A stretch of DNA of 42,067 nucleotides from Colimorpha_A sp900556615 (GCA_963598415.1 CAVBUH010000061.1:1-42067), one strand, 5' to 3'; positions 33,845 to 41,883 are shown, numbered from the stretch's first letter. Made by a program: numbers and translations. The notes: a model not told the origin generated them from the letters alone.

Positions 33845-34025
33845 GGGGCAGTCGCACATTAGTGCGACTGCCCCTCGAAGTCGGGTTTTGCGGATGAAAT
33901 CCGCAATTTTGACCATTTAAATTCATAATAATCCAAAGAAAATATAGTCAAAAACACCCGATTCGGCATTTTCCCGGCTTCCCGACCGGGAAAATGCCGG
34001 GCTTGTTGCTTAACGCAACAGCCCG
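33845..34025 (+). repeat. Family 2 palindromic repeat, copy C, full length
   Basis: The terminal palindrome GGGGCAGTCGCAC...GTGCGACTGCCCC opens it. The AT-rich core, the GGCATTTTCCCGG...CCGGGAAAATGCC palindrome and the GTTGC hairpin follow. It runs opposite to copies A and B. Confidence 0.9.
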
Positions 34026-34267
34026 ATGCATCAATCCCTTTTTGTATGACGGACTATCAATGCTTTGTGACGAAAAGCACCGAGACACAGATACCGACAA
34101 ACTCAAAAACGACTCCCAAGCTTCATCGTGAGGTGCAGGCGAGAGGTATGCCGAACGACACACACGGTGGTGGAGGTAGGAGAGAAAATTCCCTTTCCCC
34201 AATCGCCTGAAAAAGCTTCCCTCTCGATTCGGCATATCAAGAAATAAGGGATGTCAGCCCGTATCTG
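34026..34267. other. Intergenic stretch downstream of the TM2 gene
   Basis: An open frame on the minus strand (33948-34235) crosses from here into the repeat. Its translation has no domain and is treated as spurious. No other feature is seen. Confidence 0.35.
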
Positions 34268-34687
34268 TTATACATAATACGGATTCGGCTTAAAAAGAAG
34301 GATAATAATATCAATAAACCATCCGAGTCCCAGCAGACCGAAAGTAAAAAGGTAAAGGATCCCCATTCCGGTCTTTTCTTCATAAAACTTGTGTGCTCCC
34401 ATAAAACCAAGTAAAATACACAGAATCAAAGCCACCCATTTGTTTTTTTGCTTTTTCATCCCATACATTCCGTTTATATTCTGGTTCGTGTTTGTATTGT
34501 GATTATCGTTATTGATGACAATATTGGGTTGCGAAGAAGAGCTTGATCGGATTTCCTCAACCTGTCTTCCGCAGGAGACGCATAGTATCGCATCTTCCAA
34601 TATTTTCGCACCGCAATGCTTGCAGAATTTTGTTCGGGCGGCAGCTTCATTCGAAGCCTCCGCATGTTTTTCCATCTGATTTTCCAT
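34268..34687 (-). CDS. Zinc-ribbon and TM2-domain membrane protein
   Basis: The 139-residue protein starts at the ATG at 34687. A zinc ribbon, FCKHCGAKI...CVSCGR (about 20-42), is followed by a Ser/Asn-rich linker. A TM2 domain (about 78-138) has two helices, with WVALILCILLGFMGAHKFYE and FGLLGLGWFIDIIILL. Such proteins are widespread in Firmicutes and their role is unknown. A strong minus-strand promoter lies directly upstream. Confidence 0.9.
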   Translation of the reverse strand: MENQMEKHAEASNEAAARTKFCKHCGAKILEDAILCVSCGRQVEEIRSSSSSQPNIVINNDNHNTNTNQNINGMYGMKKQKNKWVALILCILLGFMGAHKFYEEKTGMGILYLFTFGLLGLGWFIDIIILLFKPNPYYV

Positions 34688-34754
34688 AGAGAAATACCTT
34701 TCCTTGAATTTACAAAGTTTTTTCCTTTCCCATGTAATGAATTTCTTTTTGAAA

Positions 34755-34784
34755 ATTATAACACATAAGTATTCATTTGTCAAC
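34755..34784 (-). promoter_or_regulatory. Promoter of the TM2 protein gene
   Basis: On the minus strand TTGACA (34784-34779) and TATAAT (34760-34755) are 18 bases apart. Confidence 0.87.
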
Positions 34785-34932
34785 ATATGTAGTCAAATAA
34801 ATTAAAAAAAACGGTAGAATATACATATAGTCGTCTGATACAGAAGCTTATATCATTTAGCTGAAGAGCTTCTGCCGGATACCGTTATGATAAAAGGAAA
34901 AACCCTTGCAAAAGCAAGGGTCGGTAAAAAAT

Positions 34933-35184
34933 ATGTATGTTCCTACGTTAAGCGCAGAAGCCGTCGGCAGAACAATCGCCGATTTTCGAAAGAAAAGCGG
35001 CGTTTCACAGGAAGTTTTAAGCGGTCTTGCCGATATCGGGAGAAGTCATCTCAGCGCGATCGAACGCGGAGAGAGAAAACCGACACTTGAAACACTGTAT
35101 CGGATATGCTGTGCTCTCGATGTAAAAATGAGTACCGTCATCCTGAAGCTTGAGGAAGAACTCGATAAACAAACAAGCATCTAA
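34933..35184 (+). CDS. XRE-family transcriptional regulator
   Basis: The 83-residue protein is essentially one Cro/CI helix-turn-helix: VGRTIADFRKKSGVSQEVLS (about 10-29), then SHLSAIERGERKPTLETLYRIC, with no effector domain. The ATG at 34933 gives the usual short N-terminus. It ends seven bases from the ANTAR gene, which is convergent. The target is unknown. Confidence 0.87.
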   Translation: MYVPTLSAEAVGRTIADFRKKSGVSQEVLSGLADIGRSHLSAIERGERKPTLETLYRICCALDVKMSTVILKLEEELDKQTSI

Positions 35185-35191
35185 ATGACGG

Positions 35192-35782
35192 TCACTGATT
35201 CTCATAGGTTCTGATAATAAACTGTGATACCTCCGACTTGGTTTGTCTCAGATCCATAGCCTGTTTTTCGATAAATCTATGCGCGTTATTCTCGTCCATA
35301 CCGAGCTTCGAGATAAGCACCCATTTGGCGTGATTGACAAGCCTGATTTCGTCCATACGCTTCTGCATGGATTCATTTTTTTTCTCTGCCTTGGCAAGCC
35401 TTGCATGAAGCGCGGAGGCAATATGTATTGCCTGCATTATCATATTTCCCGAAAGCGGCTTTGACAGGACGATCACTCCCGAATCCTCCGTCTTGTAGGA
35501 AATCTGATCAAAAATCTCGTTTTTAACAATCAGTATTACGCCGGAGACGCCGTTTTCAGCGGCATTCGCCGCAAAATCCGCTCCGAATTCATCTTTAAGC
35601 GGCGTGTTGACTATCACGATATCATAGGCAACCGAATCGAGCCTTCTCCTCGCCTCCGCTGCGCTGCTTACCGGAGACGAGGCGTCATACTCATTTCCGT
35701 CAAGCACAGAGGTCAGATATTCCGTTCCCCGTTCGGTGCCGGACGCGATCAGTACCCTTCTCGGTTCTCTGTCAAATCCCAT
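35192..35782 (-). CDS. ANTAR-domain RNA-binding antiterminator with pseudo-receiver
   Basis: The 196-residue protein has a receiver-like domain (about 8-120), a coiled coil and a C-terminal ANTAR domain (about 130-190, KRMDEIRLVNHAKWVLISKL then FIEKQAMDLRQTKSEVS). ANTAR proteins bind paired hexaloop RNA hairpins and prevent termination. The position of the phosphorylated aspartate reads VIVNTPL, with Asn, so classical phosphorylation is unlikely. ATG at 35782 is behind GGAGG, itself within the last codons of glnA. ANTAR regulators often sit with nitrogen genes, so this one probably acts on glutamine metabolism (inference). Confidence 0.88.
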   Translation of the reverse strand: MGFDREPRRVLIASGTERGTEYLTSVLDGNEYDASSPVSSAAEARRRLDSVAYDIVIVNTPLKDEFGADFAANAAENGVSGVILIVKNEIFDQISYKTEDSGVIVLSKPLSGNMIMQAIHIASALHARLAKAEKKNESMQKRMDEIRLVNHAKWVLISKLGMDENNAHRFIEKQAMDLRQTKSEVSQFIIRTYENQ

Positions 35783-35789
35783 ACGGAAG

Positions 35790-37004
35790 TTATTCCTCCG
35801 CAATATAAATTTTTCTTATTGCCTCCGGAAGCACCGAGGCAACAAATGCGCTCGACGCCGCTCTCTTTGCCGCCTCCGACAAGCTTTGCGGAAGCAGCAA
35901 AAGCCCAGAGGTAATCCCTTCCGGCGCGTCATAGAGATTGATATCGAGAGGCGCCGAAGGAGTAAGCTGTCTTTTTATACCGTCAAGTCCGGCATATATG
36001 AGGAGCGCAAAGGCGAGGTACGGATTCGCTTCGCAATCGGGAGAACGCAGTTCAAGACGCCGATATTCACCGGATGCGGCAGGAATTCTAATGAGCTGAG
36101 AACGGTTTTGCTCCGACCAGGATACATATTTCGGCGCTTTACAGCCGCCAAGCCGGTCGTAGGAGGCGGAAATCGGGTTGAGGAAACGGGTGATATCCGG
36201 GATATGCTCCATGATTCCCGCCATAAATTCCCGCGTAGGATCTTTATCGTTTCGCAATGTATGGACAGAGACATTTATGTGCATTCCGCTGCCTGCCTCG
36301 GCAGAAAAGGGCTTAGGAGAAAAATCTGCGTAAAGACCGTTTGACGCCGCAGCGGTTTTTACAACCCATTTGAAGGTTACCGCATTGTCGGCGGCAGAAA
36401 GAGCGTCGCCGTATTTGAAATCTATCTCGTTTTGTCCCGGTCCCTCCTCGTGGTGCGAGGTTTCCGGACGTATTCCCATCTTTTCAAGAGTCAAGCATAC
36501 CTCACGTCTGAAGTTCTCTCCCTTGTCGGCAGGAGCTATATCAAAATATCCCGCCCTATCGTATGGCTCCGGGAGCGGCTCGCCGCGCTCATCGGTATTA
36601 AAAAGATAAAATTCAAACTCCGGTCCGAAATTGCAGACAATCCCCATATCCTTGGCATCAGAAACCGCTTTTTTCAGGAAAGACCTTGTATCTGCCTCAT
36701 AAGAAGTTCCGTCGGGATATTTTATGTCACAGTACATTCTCATGACTTTACCGTTCGATGGTCTCCATGGCAGTACGGCAAGCGTTGAAGGGTCAGGGAA
36801 AAGCAAAAGATCGGACTTTTCCACATCGGTAAAGCCGCGAATAGCCGACGCGTCGAAGGAGATTCCCGAAGTAAAAGCTCTTTCAAGCTCTCCGGACATA
36901 ATGGCAATATTTTTTTGGTTTCCGAACACATCGCAGAAGGCAAGACGAATAAATTTCACATCCTCCTCTTCCACAAACTGCAGCACTTCATCTTTTGTAT
37001 ACAT
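35790..37004 (-). CDS. glnA: Glutamine synthetase, type I, unusually short
   Basis: The 404-residue enzyme should make glutamine from glutamate and ammonia with ATP. Active-site motifs are intact: GPEFEFYLF (about 118-126), HHEEGPGQNEIDFKY, GSGMHINVSVH, NRSQLIRIPA and RRLELRSPDCEANPYLA. It is about 40 residues shorter than the B. subtilis enzyme as I remember it. A loop after GSGMHINVS is reduced, and the chain stops at VLPEAIRKIYIAEE, without the C-terminal helical segment that normally packs the two rings together. The start MYTKDEVLQFVEEED at 37004 matches family N-termini. It overlaps the ANTAR gene's ribosome site. Confidence 0.9.
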   Translation of the reverse strand: MYTKDEVLQFVEEEDVKFIRLAFCDVFGNQKNIAIMSGELERAFTSGISFDASAIRGFTDVEKSDLLLFPDPSTLAVLPWRPSNGKVMRMYCDIKYPDGTSYEADTRSFLKKAVSDAKDMGIVCNFGPEFEFYLFNTDERGEPLPEPYDRAGYFDIAPADKGENFRREVCLTLEKMGIRPETSHHEEGPGQNEIDFKYGDALSAADNAVTFKWVVKTAAASNGLYADFSPKPFSAEAGSGMHINVSVHTLRNDKDPTREFMAGIMEHIPDITRFLNPISASYDRLGGCKAPKYVSWSEQNRSQLIRIPAASGEYRRLELRSPDCEANPYLAFALLIYAGLDGIKRQLTPSAPLDINLYDAPEGITSGLLLLPQSLSEAAKRAASSAFVASVLPEAIRKIYIAEE

Positions 37005-37089
37005 GATAAACCTCATTTCCGGCGTCGCCGCGGTAAAACAGCCGCCAATATACGGTGCAAAAAGTAAGCAATACCCCAAATATATTAGT

Positions 37090-37119
37090 ATTATAGATAA
37101 CAGACAGCACATAAAGCAA
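37090..37119 (-). promoter_or_regulatory. Likely glnA promoter, -35 inside a family 1 repeat end
   Basis: On the minus strand TATAAT (37095-37090) lies 18 bases from TTGCTT (37119-37114). The -35 hexamer belongs to the left end of the family 1 copy at 37111. Confidence 0.5.
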
Positions 37120-37444
37120 TATTGTCGGGTTCTGACGGTACCGCTGTGCAGTCATATTTTTCGTCAGACAATACCAATAAAGGAGGCAGGAGCAGCTCCT
37201 TTGCTGACGGAAATTGTGAAGGATATCTCTAAAATTCAATGTTCACAGACGGTAATCGTCAGCCTAAACAAAAATCCCGCAGACAGCGTATCCGTGTGTC
37301 AAGGATTTTTGTGACGAATGACGGGAGAAAGATCAACCCGGATTGGGGCAATGAATTTTTAGAGGTGCCCTGAAGTATGACGGAAAAGCCGCAAGCAAAC
37401 GCGCAATAAAGACATAAGCCGTAAACCCAGTGGTATTACCTTAA
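37111..37444 (+). repeat. Family 1 repeat interrupted by a family 3 MITE
   Basis: The left part runs 37111-37220 and the right part 37371-37444, ending GTGGTATTACCTTAA. Removing the MITE and one TGAA restores TTGTGAAGTATGACGG, the family consensus. Confidence 0.92.
37221..37370 (+). mobile_element. Family 3 MITE, copy 2, nested in family 1
   Basis: This 150-bp element has a left end GGATATCTCTAAAATTCA and a right end complementary to GGGCACCTCTAAAAATTCA. It is bracketed by TGAA at 37217-37220 and TGAA at 37371-37374. Order of events: family 1 first, then this element. Confidence 0.92.
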
Positions 37445-37572
37445 TAATTTATATAATTATTATATTAAATTACCCTGCGTTTGTCAATATACTGAAATAT
37501 TCTCTGTAATGAATATTTTTTCGTTACCTGTGGAAAAATTATGGAGATAAATACAAAACAGCGGAGGAAAAA

Positions 37573-38259
37573 ATGATAAAAGATCTTTGTTTTGTGGCGA
37601 TAAGCTCGCTGGTATCTCTCGCCGTGCTTTTTCTGCTCACTAAGCTGATGGGACAGAAACAGATATCACAGCTCAATATGTTTGACTATATTATCGGAAT
37701 ATCAATAGGATCGATTGCCGCGGAGATGGCATCGGAAATAGAAAATCCCGAAAAACCGCTTCTTGCCATGATTATATACGGGGTTGTGGCTTTTCTGATC
37801 AGCGTAATAACGGCGAAATCCCCCCGTGCAAGACGTATGATAAGCGGCGCGCCGGTGATACTCATGCGGGGTGATGTGATTTACAGAGATAAACTGAAAA
37901 AGGCAAGGCTGGATATCAATGATTTTCTCATGAGCTGCCGCGAGAAGGGCTATTTCAATCTTTCGGATATAGAGCTTGCCGTGCTTGAACATAATGGAAG
38001 CATGAGCTTTCTTCTGAAGGAATCCAGACGGCCGCTTATGCCGGAGGATATGAATATTTCACCGGAACAGCAAAAGCTTGGCTATGAGGTAATCATGGAC
38101 GGCGCAATCATGAAAGAGAATCTGAAAAAGTGCGGTCGGGATGAAGCCTGGCTAAATGCGGAGCTGAAAAAACAAGGATTCACAAAGGCTTCGGAGGTCT
38201 TTGTCGGTGTTTTTGACTGTCAGAGCAATCTATCTCTCTGGCGCGGCGAAGAAAAATAA
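37573..38259 (+). CDS. DUF421 (YetF-like) membrane protein
   Basis: The 228-residue protein has three N-terminal membrane helices (about 5-25, 38-55, 63-82). A cytoplasmic DUF421 domain follows (RARRMISGAPVILMRGDVIY, then LKKARLDINDFLMSCREKGY) and a short C-terminal domain. B. subtilis YetF and YrbG belong to this family. Some members help in spore germination or envelope functions, but the biochemical role is unknown. ATG is preceded by GCGGAGG. A family 4 repeat starts 14 bases after its stop. Confidence 0.92.
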   Translation: MIKDLCFVAISSLVSLAVLFLLTKLMGQKQISQLNMFDYIIGISIGSIAAEMASEIENPEKPLLAMIIYGVVAFLISVITAKSPRARRMISGAPVILMRGDVIYRDKLKKARLDINDFLMSCREKGYFNLSDIELAVLEHNGSMSFLLKESRRPLMPEDMNISPEQQKLGYEVIMDGAIMKENLKKCGRDEAWLNAELKKQGFTKASEVFVGVFDCQSNLSLWRGEEK

Positions 38260-38273
38260 GAGTTTCGATATGT

Positions 38274-38449
38274 TAATGTCTACTGAATCATTCACTTGAC
38301 GAATGATTGGTACGGCAAAGCCACACCCCCATATAAAAACAGCAGTATATGGATGTTTTTATATGAGACAGACATTCCTTGATGAATTACTGCGTGCTGC
38401 GTTTCATGAAAGCGCAGCGCCTAAGTGCAAGGTTTTTAAGTAAATTAAC
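38274..38449 (+). repeat. Family 4 repeat, copy 2
   Basis: It matches 24433-24593 plus the continuation at 24775-24781 (GTTTTTAAGTAAATTAAC). Here the first TTAA is empty and the second TTAA carries a family 1 element. Confidence 0.87.
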
Positions 38450-38627
38450 TTAAGGTAACTTAGCCGGGTGCACAGCTAACGCCTTTATTGCGCATTTGCT
38501 TGCATCCTTCCCGTCATACTTCACAAGTTTCGTCGGAAGAGGAGCTGCTCTTGCCTCCTCAATTTGTATTATCTGACGAAAAATCCGGCGGCGCAACTGC
38601 ACAGCAAGCATTGTGCGGTATTGCCTA
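38450..38627 (-). repeat. Family 1 repeat, full length, reverse, abutting sigE
   Basis: TTAAGGTAACTTAGCCGGGT opens it and TGTGCGGTATTGCCTA closes it. The final CTA is the complement of the sigE stop codon TAG. Confidence 0.88.
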
Positions 38628-39329
38628 TATTTTCGTTTCGATTTCTTCTTTGAGGCGGGAAATAATCTTTTTTTCGAGGCGCGATATATAGGATTGGGAT
38701 ATTCCAAGCATATCGGCAACCTCTTTCTGAGTTTTTTCTTTTCCTCCGCCGATACCGAACCTCAGACGGACAATTGTCTGTTCCCTTGGAGACAGCTTTT
38801 CAATCGCCTGCTCTATGGTGCGCCTGTCCTCCTCATACTCCATATCCCGGTAGACCGTATCGTCATCTCCTCCGAGAACATCAGAAAGAAGAAGCTCGTT
38901 CCCGTCCCAGTCCGAGCTTAAAGGCTCGTCTATTGACATTTCGCATCTTCGGCTTCCTGTTTTTCTTATGTACATGAGAATTTCGTTCTCGATACAGCGA
39001 GAGGCATAGGTAGCCAGCTTTATGTTCTTATCCGCTTTAAAAGTGTTGATAGCTTTTATCAGACCGATTGTACCGATGGAAATGAGATCCTCAATTCCTA
39101 TGCTTGTATTTTCAAATTTTTTAGCAATGTAAACAACAAGCCGCAGATTCCTTTCAACAAGCACGGAGCGAAGAGATACATCTTCATCAAGCCGGTCAAT
39201 AATATCGCTTTCTTCTTCATGAGTAAGAGGAGGCGGAAGAGTTTCAGGACCGTTTATATAAAAAACACCGCCTTTTTTATTGAGCAGACGCATGATCGCT
39301 GTTCTCAGCGAGAGAAAAATGTTTAACAT
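38625..39329 (-). CDS. sigE: Sporulation sigma factor SigE (pro-sigma-E)
   Basis: The 234-residue mother-cell sigma factor of early sporulation carries an N-terminal pro-region (about 1-27) that SpoIIGA removes near GGVFYINGPETLPPPL. Regions 2 (RNLRLVVYIAKKFENTSIGI then EDLISIGTIGLIKAINTF) and 4 (QTIVRLRFGIGGG then TQKEVADMLGISQSYISRLE) are complete. The start at 39329 follows AAAGGA. The expected neighbour sigG is not found after it. Instead a family 1 repeat forms the 3' boundary, and its last bases supply the TAG stop. Confidence 0.95.
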   Translation of the reverse strand: MLNIFLSLRTAIMRLLNKKGGVFYINGPETLPPPLTHEEESDIIDRLDEDVSLRSVLVERNLRLVVYIAKKFENTSIGIEDLISIGTIGLIKAINTFKADKNIKLATYASRCIENEILMYIRKTGSRRCEMSIDEPLSSDWDGNELLLSDVLGGDDDTVYRDMEYEEDRRTIEQAIEKLSPREQTIVRLRFGIGGGKEKTQKEVADMLGISQSYISRLEKKIISRLKEEIETKI

Positions 39330-39370
39330 AACGATGGTCCTTTCTTTTATCTTTCTTTGATTCATATTCA

Positions 39371-39390
39371 AGGGTACTTCTCATAATTCA
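39371..39390. repeat. Extra MITE-end-like sequence next to family 3 copy 3
   Basis: AGGGTACTTCTCATAATTCA resembles the family 3 terminal repeat and stands head-to-tail with the true end at 39391. It may be a solo end of an older insertion. Confidence 0.5.
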
Positions 39391-39549
39391 GGGTATCTCT
39401 AATCATTCAATATTTATAGACGGCAAAGAGATTTTTTTCAGTCAAAACAAAAATTCCGCAGATAAAGTATATATCTAATAAGGATTTTTGTGACGAATGA
39501 CGGAAAACAGCCCGATCCGGATTTGGGCAGTGAATTTTTAGAGATTTCC
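39391..39549 (+). mobile_element. Family 3 MITE, copy 3
   Basis: GGGTATCTCTAATCATTCA opens it and the complement of GGAAATCTCTAAAAATTCA closes it. The interior TTTTTGTGACGAATGACGG is shared with copies 1 and 2. Flanks TTCA and TCAA do not match exactly, so the target duplication has decayed. It separates spoIIGA from sigE. Confidence 0.85.
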
Positions 39550-39766
39550 TCAAATAAGAAAATAAAAACACTGTATCGGAAAAGGTCGTTTTAACCCACC
39601 GTTCCCTCTTCCATATTGATTCATATTGATTCTGCTTTCGATCATGAAGCATTTTGATCATAGTATCTGTACAACAATATATGGCGTTTTCGTTAGACAC
39701 AGAAACAGCTTTTCATGGATATCGTTTATCATTTTCTGCCGTCGGATTTATCTGATTCTTTTCTTC
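39550..39766. other. Gap between spoIIGA and sigE without a gene
   Basis: No coding frame with recognisable content is present. Direct repeat ATATTGATTC occurs twice at about 39615-39635. With the MITE this makes an unusually long 437-base spacer for this gene pair. Confidence 0.35.
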
Positions 39767-40636
39767 CTATTTTTCACATAAAGCTTCCGGTATAAGTGCG
39801 TCGCATCCGCCAAAATCGGATACAGTTTTGCAGCTGGCAAGAATCGCCGCTTTGGAAATCCCGTTTACCGTAACGGAATCAGGAACATATCCGATTAACA
39901 CAGAACTGCCATTTATGGATTTTGAAGGAATAAGTCTTACATATTTTATGTATTCGACAGGAATTTCAGTCATTTTAGTCATGTCTCCAAGAGAAAAAAA
40001 CTCCGTAAGCTTTTCCGGAAGAAGCGATAAAAGCGCCTTTTCCGTCATAATGATGACCGGCTTCCCCGTTGTGGGATCGGTAAGAAGGTTACCGCTGTCG
40101 CACATTCCGGTAAAACAAACTTTTTTCCCCTGAGATGATACAGTAAATCCGATATCACGTGCAGTTCGTTTTCTTTTTTCGTATTGTCCGCCCGCGATGG
40201 CGGCTGCCGCCGTTATTGCGGCAATCAGCGCCATCCAGCCAAGCGGTATATCGCCGGAAACCGTACGGTAAGCTCCGTCGACAAATACGGTGCGGGTACC
40301 TGAAATACTGTTGACCATACTGTAAATCGCCGTCATGACGCCTCCGAGAAGACACCCTGCACCGTAAAATAATGCACAGCAGGGCAGCAGCTTTCTCTTG
40401 CCGAAGGCAATATAACACATAAGAAACGAAACCATAATGTTCACAGCGATACGAAACAAAAGAATTCCGCCCATAAAACAAGAGGCTACTCCGTAAGCAG
40501 CACCGAGCGCAGCCGCCAGTGCCAAACGCAAGGGTTTTGCGCTTCTGTGAAGTATTCCCGCCGTTATAAATAAGGTAAGATAGTCCATCGTAAAATTTAC
40601 GAAAAACAGTATATCTCCGTACAGGATTTGTTTCAT
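39767..40636 (-). CDS. spoIIGA: Sigma-E processing protease SpoIIGA
   Basis: The 289-residue protein has five N-terminal membrane helices (about 1-150) and a cytosolic aspartic-protease-like domain (about 155-289). The catalytic motif is CFTGMCDSGNLLTDPTTGKP (Asp near 182). It cleaves the pro-sequence of sigma-E when triggered from the forespore by SpoIIR. It is encoded upstream of sigE on the same strand, as in other spore formers. No clear Spo0A box was located in the AT-rich upstream region. Confidence 0.95.
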   Translation of the reverse strand: MKQILYGDILFFVNFTMDYLTLFITAGILHRSAKPLRLALAAALGAAYGVASCFMGGILLFRIAVNIMVSFLMCYIAFGKRKLLPCCALFYGAGCLLGGVMTAIYSMVNSISGTRTVFVDGAYRTVSGDIPLGWMALIAAITAAAAIAGGQYEKRKRTARDIGFTVSSQGKKVCFTGMCDSGNLLTDPTTGKPVIIMTEKALLSLLPEKLTEFFSLGDMTKMTEIPVEYIKYVRLIPSKSINGSSVLIGYVPDSVTVNGISKAAILASCKTVSDFGGCDALIPEALCEK

Positions 40637-40924
40637 TTACTCATCACCGTATTCCATTATAACTCCCATCTTCCGCAAAGTATGCCGAAAGAGGAGTGTA
40701 AATAATATTATGTTTCGGTATAAAAATGGAAGTAAACTATTAATTTACATTTTACTTGTTGTGATATGGTAAATTTTATGATAAAATGTAGAAAATTATA
40801 ATCTATTCAAGGAAAAGAAAACCATTGAGACACAGAGATTCAGTGCCGCATCAAAAAGGAAAGACAGCGTGAAAAATATGTTTTGCCTATATGGAAGCGC
40901 ATTTGCTTTATGTCCTAATTCTCC
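40637..40924. other. AT-rich divergent region upstream of spoIIGA
   Basis: Several TA-rich, near-palindromic stretches are present (for example TTAATTTACATTTTAC near 40740). It must hold the spoIIGA promoter, but no confident box could be assigned. No gene is seen. Confidence 0.35.
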
Positions 40925-41104
40925 TTAAGGCAATACCGCACAATGATTGTTGTGCAGTTGCGCCACCGGATTTTTCGTCAGACAATACAAATTGAGGAGG
41001 CAAGAGTGACTCCTCTGCCGACGAAATTTGTGAAGTATAACGGAAAAGATGCAAGCAAATGCGCAATAAAGGCGTTAGCCGGTATTTGTGCGGTGTTGCC
41101 TTAA
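40925..41104 (+). repeat. Family 1 repeat, best-preserved copy (180 bp)
   Basis: TTAAGGCAATACCGCACAAT opens it and GTGCGGTGTTGCCTTAA closes it, giving 17-base inverted ends with few mismatches. The interior has TTTCGTC/GACGAAA arms around GAGGAG/CTCCTC. It is used here as the type copy. Confidence 0.93.
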
Positions 41105-41193
41105 AAATAATCCCCCATTTTGCCTCCTTTGAAAGCAAAGGATAGTTTCATTACTGTTTATGCTGCCGTTTGGGCAGCGGAATGGAGATTAAT

Positions 41194-41883
41194 ATGAAAA
41201 AAATATCGACTGTATTCTTGCTACTGTTTATCTTTTTGACACTGCCGGTAGGTATGTCGGCTGTCTCCGAGACCGACAGCGGAATTTTTTACAGTATCGA
41301 GAACGGAGAGATTACGGTAGAGGGCTTCAATTATGCGGGTAATATTATGGACATTCCCGAAACAATTGAGGGACTTCCTGTAAGATATATCGCTGATCAG
41401 GCCTGCCGCGGAAATGAAGCAATAATAGAACTGCGTATTCCCTCCTCAGTTGTCTCGGTCGGTGAATTTGCTTTCGCGGAATGTAAGAATCTTTTGAAGG
41501 TCGAATTTTCCGGAGGAACCGAGGATATTGGGTATTCTGCCTTCAGAGACAGCGCGTCACTCAGAACGGTGACGCTCTCCGATACGCTCGTTTCGATCGG
41601 TGACTACGCTTTTTACGGCTGCATCATGCTCGGCAAGCTCAGTATACCTGCCAGCGTAAGCAATATAGGAATAGACGCATTTGTAGGATGCTCCGAACTT
41701 CGGCTTGACGTGGAAAATAATGAAATTGCCGCTGAATATGCGGAGCGATATTCTATTCCCACTGATTTTTCGTCTTCCTGGACACATACGGTACTTCTGC
41801 TTTTCATTGTAACCGCTTTGCTTGCCGGAGTATTTTTTACCGTTGATAAACTATTGTTGAAAAAACGAAAATATGAGAAGTAG
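41194..41883 (+). CDS. BspA-type leucine-rich-repeat surface protein, membrane anchored
   Basis: The 229-residue product starts at the ATG at 41194, behind GGAG. It has a signal peptide (about 1-24). About four to five BspA/TpLRR repeats follow (about 45-190), such as LRIPSSVVSVGEFAFAECKN and VTLSDTLVSIGDYAFYGCIM. A membrane helix (about 200-222) and a basic tail close it. Such repeats mediate protein binding on the cell surface. The partner is unknown. It is short for the family. Confidence 0.87.
   Translation: MKKISTVFLLLFIFLTLPVGMSAVSETDSGIFYSIENGEITVEGFNYAGNIMDIPETIEGLPVRYIADQACRGNEAIIELRIPSSVVSVGEFAFAECKNLLKVEFSGGTEDIGYSAFRDSASLRTVTLSDTLVSIGDYAFYGCIMLGKLSIPASVSNIGIDAFVGCSELRLDVENNEIAAEYAERYSIPTDFSSSWTHTVLLLFIVTALLAGVFFTVDKLLLKKRKYEK

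Noticed and set aside
33948..34235. 95-codon minus-strand frame
   Set aside because: It runs across family 2 copy C and unremarkable DNA, with no domain and no promoter or ribosome site.
37005..37110. ANTAR-target hairpin pair in the glnA leader
   Set aside because: GC-rich inverted pieces exist (CGGCG-ACG-CCG), but I could not place two stems with the required hexaloops.
40908..41138. Peptide like SSAEESLLPPQFVLSDEKSGG seen in several minus- or plus-strand frames (also at 6565, 13739, 38488)
   Set aside because: It is the translation of the family 1 repeat. It recurs because the DNA recurs. No ribosome site or consistent start is present.
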